A stretch of 64,000 bases of DNA from Floccularia luteovirens (taxonomy: Eukaryota > Basidiomycota > Agaricomycetes > Agaricales > Squamanitaceae), in the NCBI GenBank assembly GCA_009739215.1, contig VSJF01000001.1:2790001-2854000 (forward strand), given 5' to 3'. Below the pieces are notes generated by a model. It worked only from the letters and a program-made list of their open reading frames with translations, searched no databases and had not been told where the DNA came from. Positions 13,401-25,300 of the stretch are shown one piece after another (the stretch's first letter is position 1; the number at the start of each line of letters is the position of its first letter). A program made the position numbers and the translations under genes.

Positions 13401-16400
13401 CCCCCCTGTATCACGATATAGAGTATCCAGATGGAAAATATCTACTTTATATTCCGTTATGCCAGGAGATTTTTACTGAACAGAATCAGGGTACCAACTC
13501 TTCTTTAAACGCCCAGCATAAAATAGCAACATATTTTGAGCGGCGGAAAAAAAATCAACTTTGTTCAGCCTCGGACATTCTTGATGAAATTTGGACCGAG
13601 ATTACAGGCTTAGGATGTTCCATGTGAGTCCTTATTGTTGACCTCCGGAGGCTTTTTACCTGCCATGGGTAAGGGGACGTGCTCAGCGCAGTATCAACTC
13701 TCCATCAGTTTTCTGACGTGCACAAAATATTTTGATAATAGATTCAAATTCCTTCAATATCCATGGTAACATTTGAACGGGGGTGTGTTGTAAAATTACA
13801 GTGATCCGCGTTTAGGAGTACACAGTCATTGATGAACGCCCGTCTTTGCTGACTCGGGACCTGCTATGTTTCTGTCTCTCAAAGATTCGGCCATCTCCAC
13901 CTGTAGCTTGGGTCATAAATATATTCCTTCTTGGCAAACAGCGGATTGTTTGTAAAAGACTTACTATTTCATGACCTAGAATGGTCGGCACACTGAGCTC
14001 CGAAGCCGCAATGTATACGTATACGGTCGGACCTTATGGTCATTGCTGGGCTTTACGTCTCATTGCCACACCATGCAAAGATTCTACTAAACAAAGTATT
14101 CTGTAAGCTCAGAAAGGACGCCTAATAGCAACCAGTCTTTTGCATACCCCGTGCCGTGCGGGTTTGTGTTGCGGCAGCGTCAGAATGCTCGTTGTGGGTT
14201 CATTTCCAGTTCCAGACAAAGAAATGCATTGATTCAGGTTGGCTCATTGTACGAACGAACCCGATTCCCATTTTGAAGGTCCATAGTGTTCCGCGGAATC
14301 CTTTCGGGCTTTCCACAGCCCACATCTGCAAAAAAAAAAAGATTACCTGCGATCTGCCGCCGTCAGAAGGGGGATGACACATTCAAAAGTACGGTGTGAC
14401 ATTCGTTAATACTACCATTACCGGCTCGTCGCGTATGCATTAGTCCGGGGTCTGATATATATGGAACACTTCGGTCCGTTGGTGACAAAATCCGGCAGAG
14501 AAATATTACACTCCATCACACGAACAAGCAGCTGAATGACTCGGTCAGTCAGAATTCACCCGCTCGCATAGAAACTTCATGATTCCCATAAAGCGGCAAG
14601 AGTTGATAAGCGCATCGCACAGAAATAATAATCATAGTCATTGCCGTGATCCCGAGGAAGTGTTAGATTCATTCCAGATAACAACCAGGGCAAGTGGGAT
14701 GGATTCGCTCGAAGGTCAATTCGGCCATAGCACGTTGCCACCTGGAGGAACCATTCAAGAATAACGAACGTATCTCTCAGATAGACATCGCGTAAAGACA
14801 GCCTTATTTGATCCTGACGTCGGTAAGGCCACACTCGCGTACTGGCTTTCTCTGACATATTCGTGAATCAGTTCAGAACAGCGATCTATATCACCCTCGG
14901 AAAGAATCACATTACCCATGTTACTCTGTATCGCGGGGAATGTGGACTTGTATATTTCAAGGCTAAGAGCATTGCATTCCTCGCATTTACGTTTCTAGTA
15001 GGTACGGAAATGTGCCTTTCGCAGTGATGACCAAAATCTGAATAAGAGCTTCATTATGTCGAATTCATGTATCAATCGTTGACGGATTCTAGAATAATAA
15101 AACAGAGGGGAAAGAATGTTAGCAATAATAGGATCGCGGGCTGGTTTGCATTTCCATATTCCCAATGTGGCTGCAATACTCACGCCTACACACCATGAGA
15201 TCCAAAATGCACGAGTAAATAGATGACAAGTGACCTAGGCACAAGACTTGCGCAGCATACGACGAAGACGGCGATGGTGATATTAGTCTTCCAAGGATGG
15301 ATAAGCAACCTTAGAAGTGCAATTCTGTGAGTTCCGAACACTGGCTTCCGATGCTGGCATACTGATGAGAAGCATTAGTTTTGGGAATCTGCCATTCTCA
15401 ATAATGAAGAATAATGATCCTGACCACAGCGTGGGTACAAATACTCTTTTGAACCTTAACTTACATTTGAGGCAGACGTGACGATAGGTAGACGTAAACC
15501 AGTTCTCTGGCCCAAAGACACGCTACACAGGGCTACAGAAGACCGGAACCCACAGTAAGTAAATGCTTTTCGAAAAAGAACTGATTAGTGAGACACTTAC
15601 TTTGATAAGAGAAATTGCTAGTGTGTTCATCTTTTATCATCTTCGCATCCAAACAAAATGTGAAACTATAACCCAATAACTCAAAAATCTGGCAACAGAG
15701 TAGTATCGACACGATTTTGATTGGATTCAGTTGGGGAGAGGGACATACAAAAATATGGCAGGAGGGCATCTTACTCCTAGCAAATATAGCTGCTTAGGAG
15801 GAGTCGAACTACGTGAAAAACTTCGTGGGGAACTTCCTTTTCCCATTTTCAAACTGCTAGGTAAAGACACGGAAGTACTAGTAAACATCCACCTGGAGCA
15901 TGATATTAGCCTTGGTAATAAGTAATAAAGTAAGGCATATGAAAAAACTACCCGTTAAGATCCCGAAACTTTTCTTCAATCAGTTACAGCCAAGATAATG
16001 AAAAACCTAATGGAGTTCTTGCTCAGTTGAAAAGGGTTTTTATTATCTCTATAGGTCCTAATATAAATGAGGTAAGATCCAAGTACCAGAGAAAAGTTAC
16101 CATTCATGTATTAGTCTCGGCTTGGTGTCACCACAGGATGGTTATTTTTGAGTTCGTTGTCCTAAGACATGCACATGACGGAGGAATAAGAATTTTTGTT
16201 TTGGGATTACAACATTGAGGGTGCCAGTTACGAAAATGGTGCTTTCGCAACTTAAGTCTTCCGATGGTAAGTCGTCATGGGGAATGTTCACAGGAAAGTT
16301 CTAATTATGACGATGTGATTACGACGATCCCATGAGAACATTTATCGACGAATGCAGTTAGTAAGCTGACATTGGGGGGACTTCAGGAATGAGAAAAGAA

Positions 16401-16845
16401 GTAAGCACGTGGACGATATCTTCTGATAAATGAACAACGCACATAGTCGACTTGTTCAGCTCCAACTTAGACAAGAGGACATGAATTAAAGAGGCGCAGT
16501 AGTCCCGATAACTCATCGTCCTTTTCGGCTCTAGTCCCAGAGTCTGGTAGTAAGACCATAAGTGGCCGAGGTCACGATGAGAAGATGTAGAAATGTCGAT
16601 GTCGACCAAGTTTGCATGGCACGTGACCTACTTATTGTAAAAAAGCATCCGCAAACTCAGGGGCTCTGGCCTCGCAAAAAGCTTGTCTGCCCCTATACAT
16701 TGTACTCTTGCTTCCCGACCACTATCATACAGTTCTACGAGATATAATAATTCTATTGATAATTACTGGCTTTCGAAGTGAGTGTTGGTGTTTCTGATTT
16801 ACAACAGAAATCTCAACAGAAAAAAATCGCAAGGGGAGGTATATT
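7482..16845. other. 9.4-kb interval with no supportable gene
   Basis: This lies between the divergent 5' ends of the two C2H2 paralogues, so its edges must hold their promoters. The first 700 bases (about 7490-8200) are pyrimidine-rich on the plus strand and read as overlapping Ser/Pro/Thr/His-rich open frames, which I take as composition artefacts of a leader or promoter. From about 8.3 to 16.8 kb no frame exceeds about 110 codons, neighbouring frames do not splice into a sensible protein, and I recognise no transposase, reverse transcriptase, LTR or terminal inverted repeat. There is an A-run near 14330. It may be decayed gene or transposon DNA, a long regulatory region, or contain non-coding RNA genes. 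Confidence 0.5.
12118..12441 (-). other. weak candidate ORF in the gene-free interval
   Basis: A 107-codon minus-strand frame starts with a strongly basic N-terminus (MSSKKKRNRTAQKAEERG), which looks more protein-like than other frames nearby. It could run on into an overlapping frame through a splice. I recognise no domain and found no convincing continuation, so this is only a candidate first exon or a relic. Confidence 0.18.
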
Positions 16846-17983
16846 ATGGTCGTTATCCAGAATCTCAAACACACGGACGAAACCAATGATAACATACAAA
16901 ATGATGGACTGGATGGGATGGCTCTCACAGAAAGTGTCAAAGTATGAAAGCTAACTTCGCCAATTCTTATTTTCGTATTTATCATCTATGTTTAGGAGCG
17001 TACAAAAACACTTGAGTCGCACTACCGACCAACAACTCGTTCTCAAACAAGCCACACATTGAAGAGGTCGAATGATTCCTTGCCTTCCCTTGACGAAAAT
17101 AAGAACTCCAATCTTCCACTCCGGAAAAGATCCAAACCTTCTCAGAATATCAACACGGGTTCAAATGTCATTGATGTTCCATTTGGCAAATACACAACCA
17201 ATACGCAACCCACAACTACAATTAAGTCCAATCCTGTACAACTTACCTTCCTTCAACATGAAAGTTCATCCTCGAATGAGTCCTTAGCTCGACGCTCAGG
17301 AATTCGAACAAGAGTGGTTCTACCAGTTCCTGTACCAAATTTAACAAAGAAAAGTCGGGGACGTCGAGTGCCAACCCGTCCACAGAATGAGGCCAATCAA
17401 GATCAAAAAGACAAGGAAATGCGGACGTACACTTGTATTGCAGATGGCTGCGGCAAGTGCTTCTATCGGGGCGAGCATCTCAAACGACACATACGGTCAA
17501 TTCATACACACGAGAAACGTACGTATTCCACATAGTTTCAACACAAATAGCAAGGGAATTTTTCTGAAAGTCTTACATGTAGCTTTCAAATGTACATATC
17601 CGATGTGTGAAAAATATTTCAACAGACATGATAATTTGCTACAACATCTCAAAGTTCACAGAGACGACGCACAAGCAGAAGTGCACCTTAACGATACCAC
17701 GAGCCCCTATATTGGACCAACAGAAATGAATGGTTCATCAAACACTCACACGTTTACAATAATCAATACTTCAAGCATGTATAATTCGTCCTCAACACAA
17801 CAAGGACAAAAATATCACTCTCCAATGCAGTATCCCCTATCACCTCGATATGCATTGTCCCCAGACTCTATAGTCAATATGGCAGTCTCATCTCTCCGTA
17901 CCGAACTGCCACAGTCGCCCCCAATATCGCATTTGGGTGATCACGCAAGCCCACACCGGGCCAGTGACCTAAACACAAACTAA
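16846..17983 (+). CDS. two-finger C2H2 transcription factor, Msn2/Msn4-type fingers (short paralogue)
   Basis: Three exons: 16846-16941, 16996-17518 and 17583-17983. They sum to 1020 nt, 339 codons plus stop, with every junction in frame. After about 100 polar residues comes VPVPNLTKKSRGRRVPT, identical to the block in the long paralogue, then two C2H2 fingers: CIADGCGKCFYRGEHLKRH and CTYPMCEKYFNRHDNLLQH. Helix contacts are the same as in the long paralogue and in Msn2/Msn4. The phase-1 intron in the EK|P linker is shared. Unlike the long paralogue, it has a short N-terminus and a Ser/Thr/Pro-rich tail of about 110 residues after the fingers, with SP motifs (QYPLSPRYALSPDS). The true start could lie further upstream; I chose 16846 because it gives a clean in-frame first exon. 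It is probably a nuclear regulator that competes or cooperates with its paralogue for the same sites, which is inference. Confidence 0.82.
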
Positions 17984-19029
17984 TTCATGGAGACAATCAA
18001 TTAGTTCCTTTATCATGGACTCAGTTCTTCTGGGAACATTAATCAGCTTATCTTATCATACACACTACCTGCTTGGCGCAAACAATCATTAGCAACGACC
18101 TCATTTCATGTACTCGTCTATGCAATATGTATCAAAAATTGGTTCATAGGTCATAATCAAGATGACAAATACAATCTCCGCGGTTAGTGGTGTTTGACTT
18201 GAGGCTTGGAATCAAACAAGTAAATCCCTCACAGGAAATTAGACGTTTCATTAAACGCCGAAGCTATTATTACGGCAAGCTACGCCCGAAATAGTTGCTA
18301 GTGACGGCATTACTACAAGGCTGTTTTTCTGTTTATTAAGAGTTGGATGGAGGTTGACGTTGATTGCTTCGAAGATGGAGCCAGCCCTAACATCACTGAA
18401 TTGTGGTACTTACTTATGGGAGACCGCATGGAACTATATATAAACCCATCTGACAGCCCAGAGTTCCATCTGATAAATTGAATTGAACTCTGGATCACAA
18501 CAAAACTAGAACCCAAAATAGGGTGTTGGAGTACATGAATCTGATTCTCACCTCCCGCGTGCGTTTCGTCGCCAGCACGTTGTCGATGTTAACGACTACT
18601 ACCCGAAATATCACCCGCGGGTGTTAGGTCTAATGTTAGCTTGACAAAGATCATTGGCCTAGAACTCAACAATGCATCAAGTGGTATGTATTCCATATGG
18701 CATGTAGACAGCTGGCAGTATTGTATATACCCATATGCGCCTTTAAGAAGGCAAAAACAAGCCATGATACGTCTTTTCTAGGTAATTCAGAACACGTGCC
18801 CTGTGAGTTTTACTCGCCGTCGGCAACGGCGCATAGTTTGTTAGAATCCCCCATAAGTATGATTTTAACTTGACTCCTCAGTCCACGTCGTTCGTTACTC
18901 TCCCCATCAACTAGTTCTTTGTTTCCCTATTTCTCCCACACGGGCTCTTAAATTTTTTATCTATAGACAACCTTTACCGCCACAGGTTCGAGTAGACACT
19001 TTTTTGTTGCTGTTAACCCTGCAGGAGAA
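17984..19029. other. intergenic region
   Basis: No gene is seen. It contains the 3' flank of the C2H2 gene and the promoter of the CE4 gene. Frames are short and unconvincing; the longest (18313-18516, minus) has no resemblance to a known protein. Confidence 0.5.
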
Positions 19030-21106
19030 ATGCTCCCTTTGGCATTACTCGCCCTTTTAGGACCGTTACTGGCGTTTGCTCAAGATGGAGGCATAAGTGG
19101 TCCGACCTCTAGTCCAGACGCTGCGGGTTATTCCTGCGACACCTCGAAATGCAAGTTACCGAATTGTAATTGCGCCAGCACTAGCCCTCCGGGTGGCTTG
19201 GATCCAGTAAGTCTTTGCTTTGTGATTCTCCGTTCTGCCGTAAATGCGCAATTTTCGGGGTTACCCACGCGGCATATCAATAATCGTCCCGAGCAGATGC
19301 TGATACATTCTTCATAGAGCGACACACCTCAATTCATAGTCTTCACGGCCGATGATGCTATTCAGTCATATACGATCGACGCGGTCAATCAGTTCCTGGC
19401 GCATCGCCAAAACCCTAATGGTTGTCAGCCCAAAATGACGTATTTTACTTCTCTCAACTACACAAATTACACACTTGTGACTGGTAATATAACATCCTCC
19501 ATCAATTTGAAATCTTAACTAACATATAATTAATTCTTCCGAAGATTGGTTTGTCGCCGGAAACGAAATTGCGGACCACACGTGAGGGGATATTCCTATG
19601 AGCCTATCAGTCTTGAAATTAACAGTGGATTTTTCATTTAGAATGACTCATATTGGAGACCCCTCAGCAGAAGAGATCAATGGAAACCTTATAACACTGA
19701 ATGCGCTTGCTGGAATTCCTTTGTCATCAATACAGGGCTTTCGTGCTCCGTTTCTGTCTTTCTCTAACGATACCCTGCAACGTCTCTACGATTCTCAGTT
19801 CTTGTATGACTCCAGCACTGCCGCATCAATCCCGGTCACTGAACCAGGGACTGACGCTTTTTGGCCGTATACTATGGACTATGGATTGGCAAATAACTGC
19901 TTAGAGGTTGACGGCATTTGTAAGGGACAGATAAAGCTACCTGGAATGTGGGAAATTCCTATGTATGCTTTCTTTGATAACATGGGCCCGCATCTAATGG
20001 ACCCTTGGCTGTATGTTTGATTTTATTATTATATACCTCATGTCTAATTTACCCGCAGGGACACTGCAAATGGTGCCTCCAAGATTAACGATTCGGCTAC
20101 GCTTGCTTATATGCAGAAAACGTTTATGGATCATTATGATGGAAATCGCCAACCAATTGGACTTTACACACATCCTATCCATCTCTCCGTAAGGTTTATC
20201 CATTTCTGATATATTATGTTCTCAAGTCGCCTAGACCACGTATCCAGGAGTCAGTCCCTCTAATTCAACTATTAACATGATAAATGCCTTCCTCGATTGG
20301 GCCCAAGAAAAACAGAATGGTGAATTTTTTCGTGATATCTCATTGCTTCTATCTAACGATGGTCTTTATAGTGTGGATTGTATCAAACATTCAGTTATTG
20401 AACTGGGTGATGAATCCGGTTCCAGTCTCACAACTGGATTCCGTTGGAGCTCTCAAGTGTGCAGCTCCAAAAGTTGACTCGTCACTAAAAATTTGTAATG
20501 GTGTCCCACGAAACGAGGATGGCTTGCTTTCACATTGCGCCTTCTCCGATTTCCCATTCTATACTTGTGTAAGCCTCTATTTTGAATGTTCAGCTGTGGG
20601 ATGCTCAATCACTACTTTGCGCACAGTATGGTTGCCCTACAACTCAGCCCTCACCAGATAATCCCAATCCTCCTCAAGAAGTTGAGGACGGCCAAAGTGC
20701 AAGATTCCGCTGTGAGTTTATTTTTATTCCAGTGTGTGCTATGTTAATCAGTATTCCCAGTGCCTTCGAACTGCTCGACGCCTTTCTGGGATCCCATAGC
20801 TGGGAACTGCATTTGTACTTCATCCACTTGTACGTTTGTTGACAACTCAAGAACTATTGGAGTGAGTTAGAGCATATATATCTTACCCGTTTACGTTATT
20901 AACTTTGTTACGTATAGCCAAATGGCGCAAACCTGACTGGGGGAAGCACGGGTAGCGCATTCAACCCAGGAGGTTCTCCTAACAAACCCTCTTATGTGCC
21001 ATTCAACGGAGGTGTGGCACCTATTCCACAAGGTATATGGCCAGCTATCGCTTTTGGACTAGTCGGTGCTATTCTAGGCATGCTTGGGGTGGGTTCACGC
21101 CTGTGA
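19030..21106 (+). CDS. carbohydrate esterase family 4 (chitin deacetylase-like), GPI-type
   Basis: About nine short exons join in frame, from ATG 19030 to TGA 21104-21106, giving roughly 440 residues. An N-terminal signal peptide (MLPLALLALLGPLLAFAQ) is followed by a Cys-rich stretch and the polysaccharide-deacetylase fold. Motif 1 reads FTADDA (canonical TFDD, so Phe is replaced by Ala). Motif 2 is HTMTH, matching H-[ST]-x-x-H, with an intron inside its Thr codon. Motif 3 is GFRAPF (canonical R-x-P-[YF]). After the catalytic domain comes another Cys-rich part, then a Gly/Ser/Asn-rich linker and a hydrophobic C-terminus (IWPAIAFGLVGAILGMLGV) typical of GPI-anchor signals. CE4 enzymes remove N-acetyl groups from chitin or chito-oligosaccharides at the cell wall using a metal held by Asp and two His. 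The zinc-binding residues remain, so activity is likely but not certain. The zinc-ribbon gene follows about 420 bp downstream on the same strand. Confidence 0.85.
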
Positions 21107-21528
21107 AAACTCGCATGAGTATTTTTTGCACATAATGACAAATGGAAGATAGGTTTGATCACTCAAACCATTTACGAACTATTGTCTCCGCATACATTTA
21201 CATTCCTATTTAATCCTCTAGCACTAACATCTTGGTAATTTTTCATCGGCATGGACTTCACAGTTTCTTTTCCTGCAATTTTTCTTCTGCTTGTTGCCGT
21301 ACACGCATCAAGCACACATTCTCCTACCAACCACAGACACTCATTAGTAGCTACTAAAAACATAGCTAAATCTGTATTTACCAATGTATAGTTCGAAAAC
21401 TATTAAAGCATCATATTACGTAATTGTGACGGATGATGGCTTTCACCAGTGTCTTGTGCTCAGCCTCATTGCTCCTTTGTTCTATTAACTGTTGTCACCT
21501 TATATCATATACTTCAATCCCACGATAA

Positions 21529-22108
21529 ATGGACTTCTTCAGTGGGCTTTATATCTTGTGTCCCTTTTGTATCTAACTAACGCTTCGTTACTATTAGTTT
21601 GCCTTCCAATTCTTTGTACGTGCTGCGCATTTCTAGAAGTTGTACTTAATACATATCTTTCTCGCATAGTTGGCTGTCAGACAAAGATCAAACCAGAAGG
21701 TGACCAAACTCCAAGGATATGTCCACGATGCCATAATGGTGAGCAAATTATGGCGGGTATAGGGGGATGAAACTGACAAAACCTTATACCACAGCTGCTG
21801 TGACGAGCGCCAAATCACGAGAGTGGTTCGAGATATGTTTCGTTCCTCTTATTCCAATGTCAAGTAATCACATATGGATATGTTCCATATGTAGCTGGAG
21901 TGTTCATGTACAGCCAGGGTCAGTGATTGTGCCTTGAGAATATTTTACCATCTTAACTCGCGTGCTTGCTATATTGAACAGCTGGGAACCACAGATGGTG
22001 ACACACATGGCACCAATGGGCCCTTACCCTTCATATGGACAATCACAACTTCAACGACAAAATTTCCAGCAACCTTATCCCCAACAACCTGGGTACCACG
22101 TTAATTAA
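21529..22108 (+). CDS. small zinc-ribbon protein (zinc_ribbon_15-like family) with micro-exons
   Basis: Five exons: 21529-21541 (13 nt), 21598-21615 (18 nt), 21670-21738, 21795-21918 and 21982-22108. They total 351 nt, 116 codons plus stop. The N-terminus MDFFICLPILFGCQTKIKP is hydrophobic and is followed by GDQTPRICPRCHN and, in exon 4, HIWICSICSW. The two Cys pairs (CPRC and CSIC) form a zinc ribbon, with EWFEICFVPLIPMSSNHIW between them. This pattern is common in short fungal proteins with a zinc-ribbon 15 domain, which are often mislabelled rhodopsin family protein; the function is unknown to me. The tail is Gln/Pro/Tyr-rich (QQPYPQQPGYHVN), like other fungal members. The two micro-exons are needed to restore the family's conserved N-terminus, and naive gene finders would miss them. 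Confidence 0.78.
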
Positions 22109-22378
22109 TGACACTTGTGTGAGTTACTATATGACGTGACTCATTTCCAAACTGTATATCAGCTTGTCAGATTTACTCGATTTTGTTTTGTTTTGCTAAT
22201 GACTTTGTACCAACTATTTTGTACATTATACATATATGTATATGCACGGTCGCGAACATCCTATCTCCATCCATAAGCTAGATTGCAAGTAGTAAATGGT
22301 GTTATGAAAGATTATTTATATATCATGAGGTGCAAGAATATATATACAAAAGCATTGTTGAAGATCTATTGGGGTATA

Positions 22379-25300
22379 TCATACCAATTTACATCCCATG
22401 ATCCGCACTGTAGTGGCTGCAATCAGTGTCAGGGAATAGAAGCACTTTTTCATGAACGTACCAGTGCCGTCAGGCTCCCCTAGTGCATATAACATTTCCA
22501 GTGGGTGGAATATGAGCGAACTGGATCGTGGTATGAATGCTGATGGTAGAGCTCGAACCGGTTGGACAGTAAGTCCAGTGGAGATATTGAAAGATGATAA
22601 CGCGGTTGCCTTGGTGAAGGAATGCACCAAAGCTCGTTGCGATCTCCAGGACGCTGGAGTAATGGCCGAAGTGCTAGGATGATTTTCTGATTAATGAGAA
22701 TTGACTTATGATAATAGATTAAAAACTAACGCCGCAAATACCCCAGCTAGAGGATGTACGTCAAATGAGGACAAGCCTGAGGGATGTAGATCCCATGTAT
22801 TGGCTGCAAAGCCTGGACCGCGCAGATCCCACAGTTTAACTTGACCATCCAAACTGTAGGGTAAGAGGTGATCAATTAACAGTCCAAAACGTAGTTTCTA
22901 TAAGGTTATACCTAGCTGACGCAAAAAGAGCGTTTGATTTTGGATACCATCGGACACTCTGGACCCAAGAAGTGTGCTCAGAGAAGCTTCGCACAATCGA
23001 ATCTTCCTCTTCTAAACGTCGGTCAAACACTTTGACTCCCCCATCAGCAAAACTAGCGATAAACGTTTGCGAGGAGCTATGGTCAGATACGATAGAAGTG
23101 ACCGGACTGTCTGAGTTGGTGTCAAGATCCTATATTTGCATTAATTGGAGTTTAAAGGTGTTATGTTTATAAATAGTTACCAAGCCCTGGGTTTCAGTTT
23201 GAGCATCCCATACTTTGATTACTCTCGAATCTCCGCCAGTGAGCAAAGTTCCGGCAGACTGTTTCCAATCCATCACCATACCGCTTCCTTGTCTTAACTG
23301 TATCACCTCATTAAGTCCGCGGAAAGCACTGACCATCTGCAAAGGTCCTTGCTCTAAAGTGGGATCGTAGTTTCTATACAAGCGAACGATGCCATCAGCT
23401 GCAAAAATGTATTAGTGATATTATGCAACCTGGTCAGGCTTGAAAGACCAACCTGACCCAGTTAAGATGATGCCCCCTACATCTTGATTGATAATGTGTA
23501 GTGAGGTAATACTGGTACCACGAGGATTGCCATTGCAGAAATAGTTCAGTCGTTTTTTTTGAGACCAATCCCATACGCTTAAATTCATGGTTAAAAGCAT
23601 ATCAATCCTGCTGTATGATAACCATACCTTATCATATCAGATTCATTTGCAACCACAAGGTGTGGATCGTACGAATGGAATGCCATTGTCAATGGGTGTC
23701 CAGACACCTGCAAAGTTGTTACAAGCCGATCCCATCGACAAGTCCCTATGTTACCGGCTTGTAAATATGGATTGAATATGGCCCAGAAAGCATACGCATA
23801 CCCGCAACAACGGCCTGTGCCCTTGTTTCAATATTCATCTGTTCGTTGCGTTGTTGCCTCCATACTTGATAGTTATACTGAACACTTCCTGGTTCGTCAG
23901 CTTCAGCTTGCTGTTTGTCAAACATCACTATTTATAGAGCTCATAAAGTTTTTTTTCGGGAGACATACCCTCATCTGTGGTTCTTTGAAATACTCGCTAC
24001 ACCAATCGAAGAACGAGCTCTTCAGAGGAAGAACATCGCGTATGCCTGCACCGGTTCCCAATCCGAGAATGACGCTGCTGTTGGTGGAATCCATAGAGAA
24101 GGTGCTATTGCTGGGACTCGGTATGGAACCTCCACCTATGTGATGATGGCGTCTTGGCTGTAATCCAGCTCTTCGCCTTGCACGCAGGCGTTCCATATCC
24201 TCCTCCATTAAAGCTTCCATGACATCGCACGGTAAGAAATCCATTGGAGCTTGAGGTCCTTCATTCGAAGATCCAGGCGAAGTTGCTTGTTGTTGTGACA
24301 ATGTGGGTCCATTTGGCGGTGTAGAAGGACGGGAGTAAGGTGATGTGTACTGCGCCATGTTAAGATTAGGTGAGGGAGGTCTTGAAATATCTGTAATATA
24401 TTCATATCGTGGTTGGGTGAGATGAGGACTTGCAGCGCCTGGTGAGGACCGTCCATCATCCGAGGACGGGAAAGCGATTCCGTTCGCTAGCAACTTCAAA
24501 GCATTAGCGAAAGATGATGTCCGCCTAATGGTGTTAGACACGCCGGTAGAAATAGAGTTTGTCATAGTATCAGCTCTAGTGACGGTTGGCCTGTCTAGTC
24601 CAGGTGATGGAGGTATATGATTGAAAGATGGAGAAGCTTGCAAGGACGTTACTCTGGAGCGTGTTCCTCCAATATGAGGAGAACCCCTTCGATCAGCTGG
24701 AGCAGTGGGAGGAACATTCAAAGATGTGTTCTCGAGTCGCGTGAACGGTGATTCGAGGAGCAGTGCCATAATGTAGTCTAGAACTGTTTGTGCATTTGTC
24801 GCAACTTCATGATATGGATCAACGGAGAGATCCATGAGGACTACGAAGATGGTAAAGAAAGACGAGAGCAAAACTCGGTTCTCTTCCCGTAACATATCGT
24901 CATCCCCGAAACCATCGAGCCATTCGTTAATGGCTTGGTTTGTAATATCCTCGTCGTGAAGGTGAGAAGAAGGGTGGTGGGCTATCAGTCCTTGTCTCCA
25001 CCTTCTGTCTTCCTCCCAGTACAGCCAGGCACACACTACAAAGTATCCGCGCCATTCTTTAACAAGACAACTTATCACGACAAGTAACTCCTTTCTACAC
25101 ATGGGGCTAGCGTCGTCCTTGATAGCCAATGTCGCTCCAGTCGCAACAGCCACTTCCATCCTGAAATGCACGCGTTCTTCGAGTTGATACATTGTTCCAG
25201 TGCCTCCACCTCCTTGTTTGTTGGGGTCGGCAGAGGCACTGGCACCCATGAACGTACCAAGTGCGTACAAAGCGGCAGACCGCACCTCTGCAGAATCATC

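Noticed and set aside
16358..16609. 83-codon minus-strand frame near the short C2H2 gene
   Set aside because: It has some protein-like composition but no family match and no open continuation on either side; it may be a relic, too weak to list.
18975..19015. GGTTCGAG-like sequence resembling a tRNA B-box
   Set aside because: Flanking bases do not form a T stem and no matching A-box or acceptor stem is seen upstream.
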